NCBI GenBank assembly: GCA_013339895.1
Contig: JABACO010000049.1
Location: 90,001-154,000, forward strand
DNA from: Ephydatia muelleri
Taxonomy: Eukaryota; Porifera; Demospongiae; Spongillida; Spongillidae
Direction of reading: 5' to 3'
DNA: 64,000 nt
Position 1 is the stretch's first letter. Each line of letters begins with the position of its first letter. Positions 55,641 to 64,000 of this stretch are shown one piece after another. The position numbers and the translations under genes were made by a program. The notes below the pieces were generated by a model. That model worked only from the letters and a program-made list of their open reading frames with translations, was not told where the DNA came from and searched no databases.

Positions 55641-55805
55641 CACTCATCAGTCTCGATGGTCTGTGTACAACCCTGTGTTGGATAGCAGAAGTATTACCAC
55701 CACATATGTTCACATACCTTGCAGTGTAACTGGTCGTTTGGAAAGCTGTATGACAAATCACCACCCTGGATATTTGCTAATACACACCGTTATTAATTTA
55801 ACTCA

Positions 55806-56183
55806 CATCCAAGTCACAACGACAACAGCAAGTCAGTGTACTGGTGTTTGGATATCCAAAAGAGTTAGCCTGTGTGGATTCCACAAAAATAAATGATGTT
55901 CTCAAGTCAACTCACGTAGCCACACGCATCCAAGTCACAACGACAACAGCAAGTCAGTGTACTGGTGTTTGGATATCCAAAAGAGTTAGCCTGTGTGGAT
56001 TCCACAAAAATAAATGATGTTCTCAAGTCAACTCACGTAGCCACACGCATCCAAGTCGCAAGACTCCATACCGGCAAATGACAACACCAAGCGCACTGGT
56101 GTTTTGATATCCAAAAGAGTTAGCCTGTGTGAATTAATTCCACAAAATAAATTACGTTCTCAAGTCAATTCACGTAGCCACAC
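55806..56183. repeat. 121-bp tandem repeat, three copies
   Basis: Copies begin at 55806, 55927 and 56048 with CATCCAAGTC(A/G)CAA. The first two are nearly identical; the third is diverged. Each contains GATATCCAAAAGAGTTAGCC. Confidence 0.9.
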
Positions 56184-56633
56184 CAGAGATATACCGGTAC
56201 CTCTGGTCAAACGAATCCAACTCAAAGACAACACCTCGTCCTCATGTAACCTGTCTATCTCCATCGCTTTCTCTTTTTCACCAATTCTCCACGGCACACC
56301 CAGATGCGCTCTAATAAGAGGTACAATATGAGAGAATTCCAGTAATATAACTTGGCATCTAAATACCACTATAACGAAAAGGGACCGATACAATCACTCG
56401 CTTACCGATTCACACAGAACAGCGCGATATAGTCACTAACAACAAATCCGTGAAACGGCTCCACGTCTAGAAGCTTCCAACAATTTTCACCGTGTGTAGC
56501 TATAGTCACTGTAATAGAAGCTTTCACTAGAGACCATATCATTATGTACATAACGATGGCAGGGCTTTACACACTTGCTGCTGACGGAGGAACGGCCGTC
56601 AAATTTTTTTAGGCATTCAAACAATAATTATTA

Positions 56634-56780
56634 AAACAATACAGATTATAATCGTGAACAAATACTTTGTTAACTCCAACTTTCTCTCTTTCTATTGGCA
56701 CTGTAGTTACCATTTCCTCAAAGTGGCACCCTTCACTAAAGCAGTCGTGGACGAAGGACACGGCTTTTAACACTTTGCAT
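56634..56780. repeat. Dispersed repeat, copy of 55511-55640
   Basis: Second copy; ends at TTTGCATCC like the first. Confidence 0.6.
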
Positions 56781-57278
56781 CCTTCAACTGCTTCGATATT
56801 TCGCGAAAGTTCAAACATGGGGGCGCAGTCTGTATCACTGAGTAAAGGTTCACCAATCCTTACAATTAAAGCTGCGCGTGTGTGCAAGTTCGTGATCTTT
56901 CGATATAAAGCCTTATAATTACATGTATATGTGCGGTGCTATACCGCGGGTATATGTGTATCATTATTGAAGCAATATTGATATCATGGTTTATGTAAAA
57001 ATGATATTCAGCTATTGTCCCAGGATTTTATCAACCTGTTCCATTTTGCTATATCAACATTGACGCAATGAAGATAATATATCAGTATTGGGTCATGTTT
57101 TATATCATTATTGTACCAAGGTTTTTGCGTTTATCATCCTTGAGCCAATATTGGTAAGGGTTGGCTGTGTATGTCGAAGAAGCAACGTCGATCTCAGGCC
57201 TCAGGCGGACGGTGGACATACATTATAAAAGCAGCGAAAAAAAAGCAGCACGTGAGTTACGCATAATTCGTTTATCAC

Positions 57279-57519
57279 ATATGAGACAGTTTCCGCCCCA
57301 CGGTTAAAATGTTTTAAAAATGCATCGCGTTTGAATCGCTATAACTCCTCAACGGATAACGCTATCGACTTCCTATTTTCAACACCTCATAGTACATCAT
57401 TTCACTATGAATTGTTGAAAATAGGGAGACAATAGCGTTATCCGTTGGGACGCTATAGCTATTCAAACGCGATGCATATTTATAACATTTTAACCGTGGG
57501 GCGGAAACTGCCCCATATG
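57279..57519. mobile_element. 241-bp hairpin MITE
   Basis: Inverted arms of about 105 bp run from CATATGAGACAGTTTCCGCC to TCCTATTTTCAAC and back. It matches the half-elements at 9084 and 10136 in sequence and order. Confidence 0.85.
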
Positions 57520-57598
57520 TTTATCTATACTACAATCATTCAATTAATTCCTGCATTAGGCCCGGAGGCCTCCTAAGTGGCTACACTGAGCGCTGTCT

Positions 57599-58046
57599 CA
57601 TCCACCACCTACATAGAGATGTGCACTGACCTCATCCACCACCTCCATAGAGATGTGCACTGACCTCATCCACCACCTCCATAGAGATGTGCACTGACCT
57701 CATCAACCACCTCCATAGAGATGTGCACTGACCTCATCCACCACCTCCATAGAGATGTGCACTGACCTCATCCACCACCTCCATAGAGATGTGCACTGAC
57801 CTCATCCACCACCTCCATAGAGATGTGCACTGACCTCATCCACCACCTCCATAGAGATGTGCACTGACCTCATCCACCACCTCCATAGAGATGTGCACTG
57901 ACCTCATCCACCACCTCCATAGAGATGTGCACTGACCTCATCCACCACCTCCATAGAGATGTGCACTGACCTCATCCACCACCTCCATAGAGATGTGCAC
58001 TGACCTCATCCACCACCTCCATAGAGATGTGCACTGACCTCATCCA
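57599..58046. repeat. 34-bp minisatellite, about 13 copies
   Basis: Unit CATCCACCACCTCCATAGAG + ATGTGCACTGACCT, nearly invariant (single variants at 57611 and 57702). Confidence 0.95.
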
Positions 58047-58114
58047 CAGCCTCCCATGGCTGATCCTTCTCTCCACCTGTATGTGTGTGTGTGTGAGTTT
58101 GTGTAAGTACAGTG

Positions 58115-58115
<1 letters not shown>

Positions 58116-58180
<65 letters not shown>
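58116..58180. repeat. (GT)n microsatellite
   Basis: About 31 GT units; a shorter run precedes at 58082-58094. Another lies at 59094-59118. Confidence 0.95.
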
Positions 58181-58183
<3 letters not shown>

Positions 58184-58340
58184 ATGTGGTATGTGAATGT
58201 AGGTTTTCAGGATGTACATGTATGGTTCACCATTGTGTATCAGACACATGTATAAAGCAGACCACACACAATCATGTGACCACACCCCTTACCACTTGTT
58301 GCCCACAGTGGGATTATCTTCCTCCCCTAACCCTACGCAG

Positions 58341-58461
58341 GCTCCTCCCACCCTGCCAGTGGAGTGGACCCAGGTGAGGGTGTTCCAAGGCCACAGGGAT
58401 GGGGTGATGCAGGTGGCACACTCCAATTATGGTACACCAGAGATAGGGAGCACCTCTGTGG
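58341..58461 (+). pseudogene. WDR37-like WD40 exon (repeat 1)
   Basis: After CCCTACGCAG the frame reads PPTLPVEWTQVRVFQGHRDG, then VMQVAHSNYGTPEIGSTSV before a GTATGA donor. GHRDG followed by a G-S-T-S segment corresponds to the first WD40 repeat of WDR37 (usual form GHRDGxWxVS...GTASAD, from memory). The W after GHRDG is Met here and the Asp of the WD repeat is missing, so decay is likely. Confidence 0.45.
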
Positions 58462-58707
58462 GTATGACTTCATCCCTGTTGCATGCCTCACTCACCTCCT
58501 CTCTCCTCTCTCCCCTCTCCTCTTTTTCTTCTCCCTCTCCATTTGTAATCCTCCCTCCCATTTTTTATCTTCATTTCTTTCTTCCTTTCCTCCCCTTCTC
58601 CCTCCCTCCACACACTGTGCCTCTAACATCAGCTCTCTCAGTGTCCTCTGCTTTTTATAAAATGGGTGTGGTTCTGGTTGCATCCATGGTAACCATCCCA
58701 TTGCCCT

Positions 58708-58735
<28 letters not shown>
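58708..58735. repeat. Poly-C tract, 28 bases
   Basis: Uninterrupted C run in the intron between the two WD40-like exons. Confidence 0.95.
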
Positions 58736-58738
<3 letters not shown>

Positions 58739-58775
58739 TGCACTCATGATATGGGGTTAGTCTCCATTCCTCCAG

Positions 58776-58880
58776 TACACAAGACACAGTGGAGCAGTCA
58801 ACTGCATCTCCTTCTACCAGAAGGAGTGCTGGCCCGCACTGTACTGCTTTGATCACATGTGGAGGTACCTCCCTCCTGTG
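58776..58880 (+). pseudogene. WDR37-like WD40 exon (repeat 2)
   Basis: After ATTCCTCCAG the frame reads YTRHSGAVNCISFYQKE, then a degraded stretch and HMWRYLPP. The usual WDR37 repeat 2 is Y-x-GHxGSVNSIxFHP...AHIWRY; order and spacing agree, with Arg replacing Gly before His. Follows the first exon at the expected place. Confidence 0.5.
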
Positions 58881-59189
58881 TCCAGGCTGCCATGGCAACC
58901 TAGCCTTGCTTAGAAACAAATGGGGTAGTGTGTACGTATGGTCTGCAGTGCTGGTTGTGTATGTGTTGCAAATGTGTGGTATTGCGTTTTTGTGACTACA
59001 GTGTCTGTATATACATGTAAAGTAGACTTTTGTTCAAGTACACGAATCTGCATGATGTGTGTACTGTACACATGCAAGTAATTTAATATGTGATTTTGTG
59101 TGTGTGTGTGTGTGTGTGTATATGTATGTGCACGTGTGTGTGGCTACATTGAGATTCATCTGTGTTGCACACCTGTACACTCATACACT

Positions 59190-59220
<31 letters not shown>

Positions 59221-61430
59221 TCGCACAGCACCAGTGATGAGCTGTGATAGAGGGAGAGCAGGGGAAGGAGGTAAGGGAGGAGTGTGGGGACTAATGAGAA
59301 TGCATGTAGTACAGGGTGGAGACACTTGTGTTAGGTACAGTGGGTTTGATAGAATGCTACAACTAAACACTCCTAATGTTTGCAACTGCAGATATATTCT
59401 CCATCTTACAGCACATTTACAAATTTCAGGACTGTTTAGGTCACCATCCTATCAAACCTTGCTTTTTGCAGAGATAATATATAAAATCTCTGCTTTTTGC
59501 ACCACCAATCCTACATCCTGATTATGTTGCATGTACAAGCACAGCAGCTGTTCACTCTTCCCCATGCCCATTTGTGACTGCAGAGCTGCTATTGGTCCAG
59601 AACACAGCTATGGGGAAGATCTGGTGTATGAGGTGACAGTGATGGCCATCCAAGAAGAGTGTGTGCAATATGAATGTGATCACCCAGACCTTCAAGTGAA
59701 CACCTCTCACCTGTGTTCATCTCTTCCAATCACACCACCTCAGCGTTGGAAGAATGACCAACATGTAGCAACACCCTACAATCATCGAGGTATGCCCTTA
59801 AACATCTCTTTCCCATCTCCCCAACCCCTTCTCCCCACCTCTCCTTCCTCTTACCCACCCACCTCTCCTCAACCCTTCTTCCTCCCACCTGCTCCCTCCA
59901 TTCCACCACCTCCCCCTCCCCACCCTCTCCCTCCTCCCCAATCCCTCTCTCTTCTCTGTCCCCATGTATATGTGTGTGTGTGTGTGTCTTTATGTGGGTG
60001 TACATGAGTTTAAGTGTCCATTGACGGGTGTGGTAGAAAGTGGGCGTGTCAGTAGGTGTTGTTAGGAAAGACCAATTAAACAATGTGATGAAAAGTGCTT
60101 TATTCTTGGTATGCATGGTTCCAACTAGTTTCACATGATATTCCATACTAGGCCAGCTGATATAGGTGGGACACCTGCTGCATCTGATGGTGACATTACG
60201 ACTCAGCCCTGCCAGGGTGAGTCATGAATGCCAAATGCTGTGTAGTGTGTCCCTTGCAGCTGAGACATGCAACACACCACTTGAACAGTGTCAAGAGTTG
60301 GGATGGACTTGCGTTACTCTGGCAGGGCAGACATTCTGGAAATGGGATACAGAGGCTCAAGGTGTTTTCACATGGCTAGCCTCCACCGGGCCATCCTGGC
60401 AAGGGTCCTCCTGCCCTCCTGACTCTCATTATGTGTGTACATGCACATGTACAATATTTAATGTAATGTGTTGAATTACATGCACCAACATATTAAAATT
60501 GAAATTTAAATCGAACAGAGAATGATGGCACTTGTCAGACAGATCACATCATATTAGAGATTATTATTAAGAGAGAGAGACCACTGATAGACACATTTTA
60601 ACCTGTTTGTGCTGTACAGTATGTGCTGTGTCCGCCGTTGGACATCACACAAAAATTCAATGAAATGAAATTATCATTTCCGTGGATTATTGCAGTGAAA
60701 AGGGACCTAACACCTGTTCATCCAAGGCTTAAATTGTTTAGGTTGATATTCAGAATGTCATCTACACAGCAATTCTTATGCACTGAGTATCAGACTATCG
60801 GTCACTTCAGAGTTGTAAGGCACTGAATTCTTCATTGTTCATTTGCCATACATTTCAACAGAAACTGGAAATGTTATGAGCATGTCATGACAAGTATTAA
60901 ATCAAAGAAGACATGAGAGAGATCCATAGGTTGGGGTAGTAGGGTGGGAATGGGTGAAACAGTTTCTATGTAGCTCTTTCAATGACATTGTATTGCAGGT
61001 GGCCCAAGCCATGTGTGGGTAATGGTACAGTTGTGTCTTCACATACCACACTCACATATACACTTATAAGTATTGTTCGTACACCACAAACAACACTTAC
61101 CCTCAAACACATACAAGCATGCACACACACACTCACACACCTACGATACATGCTATGGTGTATGCATACGAGCAATTCCAAGAGATAAAATAAGATCAAT
61201 TCGCTCGTCTGAACACAAAACAAAAACTCATTCACAAGGAAGTTGTGATTAGTTTAAGGTACATCTTGGAATTACATGTGAGCCACCTGGTAAGACCACA
61301 CCCACAGGATCATAACCGTGCATCATCTTGTGGGTTTGATGTTAGTGTGTCTGATGATGGCTCTGTGGTTTGTGGATCTGATGTTAGTGGAATCAATGTC
61401 TCTTCTTTGTGTTGTCCTCTTGTGTGACAT
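58881..61430 (+). pseudogene. Possible further WDR37-like remnants
   Basis: Scattered pieces in collinear order: GEDLVYE...EECVQYECDHPDL at about 59605-59695 (acidic linker), SWDGLALLWQG at about 60297-60330 (WD repeat), and SVSDDGSVVCGSD at about 61340-61380. Each is short and in a different frame. Intervening sequence includes GT runs and low-complexity C/T-rich stretches at 58480-58620 and 59790-59960. Treat as tentative. Confidence 0.3.
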
Positions 61431-61755
61431 CTGCAAGTGAGTAGAATACCACATACATGTACATGTACATGTACAACAGAGTGATATGTGCTCATACATA
61501 CACAACCTCATCCACAAACATGAGCCACATTGAGCATGTGACACACACAAATGAGAGCCACATTGATCATGTGACATACCAGCATGTGCATGTGACATAC
61601 ACTAGCATGAGCTACAGTACACTGATCACTGTATACACATACACACCCCCACACACACACACAAACTTCACTTCAAAGGCGTACCGATTCTGCACATGCA
61701 AAGCACAGGTTAGTGCATCCTTGGTAGCCAGTCGAGACATGCACTACATGAGAAA

Positions 61756-61845
61756 TCAGCTTATTGATGTCGTGTCGAGAGGGACACATACCACTGCCGC
61801 CAGAAGACTGACTCCCATCAGGAAGTAGAAGGTCACATCCCACCC
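61756..61845 (-). CDS. Possible terminal exon of a membrane transporter
   Basis: After CTCTGCAG on the minus strand, 29 codons GWDVTFYFLMGVSLLAAVVC... end with TGA. The hydrophobic run and GW..xFYxL start resemble the last membrane segment of MFS sugar-phosphate transporters (SLC37-like). Only one exon is visible, so the assignment is weak. Confidence 0.25.
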   Translation of the reverse strand, partial: GWDVTFYFLMGVSLLAAVVCVPLDTTSIS

Positions 61846-61861
61846 CTGCAGAGGAACACAA

Positions 61862-63141
61862 CCAGAGTGGTCACAACAGCATCACCATCCATGCTTCTCT
61901 ATTAATAGCAGCTCGTTATTTTTAATCCTCTTTCAGATTTACAGTTTATATGTTAACAGTGGTACTTCCGATGAATAATTTGTATAATAAAATAACGAAA
62001 GTCTATAATATAGCCAAAGCTTCTGCGCGAGGTGTGGCGACTGCGGTACGCCCACGCATATGTGAAAAGTCAGTTAGTTGGTAAGCAACGCATGCCGATA
62101 GGGACTGACCAAACATTCAGAAATCATGTGTGCACACAATATATCTGTTATGCCTCATGGCAGTGTGCAATGTGATCTGTTCTTTTAATTTATCATTGTC
62201 TACTGAACCAGCTAGTAGTTCTAACCAAGAATTATTAACTATTACAATCCTTGCTCGAACCCAGTGGGATATGTCTCATGTCATTCTCTTTGTCAGTAGC
62301 ACTCGCGGCATTACTTGCAAAGTGGTTGTATGTTTCAACGCTTATACGTAAGTTCTATCAGTATACATGAAAAAGCTCGGCGATTTATATATAGACTCAA
62401 TTGCCTGGTAACCTCGGACAACGCTCAGTTACAATTTCCACTCTTTTCTTGTTCATTTCACTAGTTACGAGCATTATACGTGCATGCATGCACATGCAGT
62501 TGATGGTGCATGATCCAATTATGCTGTCATAGTCTGCGATTAATTAGATTAAGTTAATTGTGCATTATGCAAGACAATATCTACAAGGTTTTTCACAATG
62601 CGTTCTATAGATCTTGCAAATAAAAAAGCGGGGGAAAATAAAGAATGCAACATCGAACCGTCTGATCCGCAGCCATATAAACCTAGTCGCTCGTATCGGA
62701 AGTTTCGTTAGAAACTTCCATATAGGATAGGATTTGACCCCGACTATGAAGTCATTAAAAAAACGCGACCCGTCTGTAACAACACTCCCGACGATCGGAT
62801 CGTGTAGCTTGTTTTAGCAATCGATCTAGAAGTCAAAAATGAGTAGTTTCGTTTTTGTTTCATGTCGCAGAACCGCGTGGTTGTAGAGAACAAGAGTGTA
62901 CTGCCCGTTCTCGTACCCAGTCTCGGAACAAGGGGCGGGTCGTCTTCTTCTCCTCCTTCTTGGCAACGCATAACTCGGGACAGGAACACTTTTAAGCGAT
63001 CAAAATTTCACCACTAGCTTCAGAATCGGATGGAGGACTCGCTTTTATATAAATAATCGATGTTATACTCTGATACACAATCGACTATCAGCCTATGTCT
63101 TGTATAATTAGACTGGGTGTGAAAAAAAAATTAAGATAACA
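61862..63141. other. Spacer without recognised gene
   Basis: No gene. A small GAAGTTTC/GAAACTTC hairpin lies at 62699-62719. A single TCTCGTACCCAG motif at 62910 matches MITE termini but has no partner. Confidence 0.4.
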
Positions 63142-63408
63142 AGTAAATAAAAACATTCTCTACGAGACAGTTGGTGGGATATAGGATTTGAAGGCAATTG
63201 GTGCAAGGAAACAAGGTCTTATCAGAAGGGAAAATGTAATAGTCCTATATTTAGCACACAAACAACATACGCCCTAGAAATGTGCTAAATATAGGACTAT
63301 TACATTTTCCCTTCTGATAAGACCATGTTTCCTTGCTTTTTACACCACCAATTGCCTTCAAATCCTATATCCCACCAACCTTCTCGTAGAGAATGTTTTT
63401 ATTTACTT
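63142..63408. mobile_element. 267-bp hairpin MITE (AGTAAATAAAAACATTCTC family)
   Basis: Same termini as 37266-37555 and the same internal order (GGATATAGGATTTGA, TGGTG..., CCTATATTTAGCAC around the centre). Arms of about 118 bp, spacer about 30 bp. Confidence 0.85.
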
Positions 63409-63892
63409 GTAGAATTAATTAATCAACGATGACCTTACTATAATATTATCTCCCACCTTACACGTCAGCTGGCGTGGTCAGAAATTTCAGATAGAAAGGC
63501 GTTTATAATTAGCTGTTTACAAATGCAGACTGCCCGCATAAGTGACATGTTACCTAAGTTGCTCTAGCGGACCCGTGGAGTTGGTCAAATTTGAACGGTT
63601 ATGAAGCATGAAATTACATGTAGAATCGGAGCGACACTTCGGCGAATCGCGTCTCAGTTCTTGTATTTCGAACCCCCCTTCCGTTTTCATACTCAACCAG
63701 GGCTCCGCGAACCCCGGCCCCTTACCAAAATACTGTATGGATCCGCCCCTGTCAAGCGGGGATGTGGCCACTAATAGTTTGTGAACATTTTGTTAGTTAA
63801 TAAACCAAACTACATGTATATTTATTTACTTCATGTAAAGGTACATACATGTAGCCAGCCGTATTTCTGTTCTGACGACCATTTATTCAATA
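63409..63892. other. Spacer with a possible hAT end
   Basis: GGATCCGCCCCTG at 63739-63752 read on the minus strand gives CAGGGGCGGATCC, a common hAT-type terminus. No matching opposite end was found. Confidence 0.35.
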
Positions 63893-64000
63893 ATGGTCAA
63901 GATGGCGGCGCCAGTTACCGAACATTGTTCAAAGGCTCCCCGAACTAGAAAAATCTACGTAATGGTGTTCAAAAAGACATCCTATAGCATGTGTTCCATT
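63893..64000 (+). CDS. Open frame at right edge
   Basis: ATG at 63893 followed by MVKMAAPVTEHCSKAPRTRK and an open frame to the last base (36 codons). The start has the CpG-rich AAGATGGCGGCGCC context typical of metazoan first exons. No family assigned, and a transposon end is also possible. Confidence 0.3.
   Translation, partial: MVKMAAPVTEHCSKAPRTRKIYVMVFKKTSYSMCSI

Noticed and set aside
58212..58760. A single 182-residue protein
   Set aside because: Frame runs through a CT-rich intron and poly-C tract; only the 58341-58461 part has WD40 character.

Overview
The window looks like genomic DNA of a marine invertebrate, most likely a sponge (demosponge) or another early-branching metazoan. 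The reasons are spliceosomal introns with GT-AG ends, a host gene combining ankyrin repeats, a ROC-COR GTPase module and a death domain, and a dense mix of Ty3/gypsy, LINE, hAT, THAP/P-like and foldback elements of the kind found in such genomes. The species cannot be fixed from the sequence. No rRNA, tRNA, CRISPR array or bacterial operon was seen.

Layout. 1-3710 is the 5' part of an apparently intact Ty3/gypsy retrotransposon on the minus strand, with 5' LTR, tRNA-Ser primer site and an open gag-pol frame that leaves the window at base 1. 3711-18300 is a transposon graveyard: CA repeats, a decayed LINE, fragments of two nuclease-domain retroelement families, hairpin MITEs embedded in GT repeats, and a tyrosine-recombinase fragment. 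18300-34300 is built from repeated segments of several kb. Each carries old minus-strand gypsy pol debris and, on the plus strand, one or more 99-bp exons that encode exactly one ankyrin repeat. One segment was later interrupted by a young LTR element (22700-25589) with identical LTRs and an internal deletion plus inversion. 34700-44088 is the body of the host gene: ankyrin/P-loop exon, a short 51-nt exon, a 1.6-kb ROC-COR exon, two short linker exons and a death-domain exon ending in TAA at 44088. A MITE, a Lys-rich repeat ORF and a deleted hAT element lie in its 6.7-kb introns.

44089-64000 has no confidently intact gene. It holds a THAP-containing deletion derivative next to a near-perfect 184-bp palindrome, several minisatellites, a 430-bp polypurine tract, coiled-coil gene remnants on the minus strand (50300-52440), WDR37-like WD40 exon remnants on the plus strand (58341-61430), more MITEs, and a short open frame at the right edge.

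How the parts relate. The ankyrin-ROCO-death gene resembles the C-terminal architecture of DAPK1 but no kinase exon is visible; ankyrin repeats would bind a partner, ROC-COR would act as a GTPase switch/dimeriser and the death domain would recruit signalling partners. Its ankyrin exons are symmetric (phase 0-0), so duplicated segments can add repeats without breaking frame, and the repeat-rich introns appear to have driven that expansion. The gene's first exon and promoter were not found. All calls come from reading the sequence and remembered family features; no database search or alignment was run.
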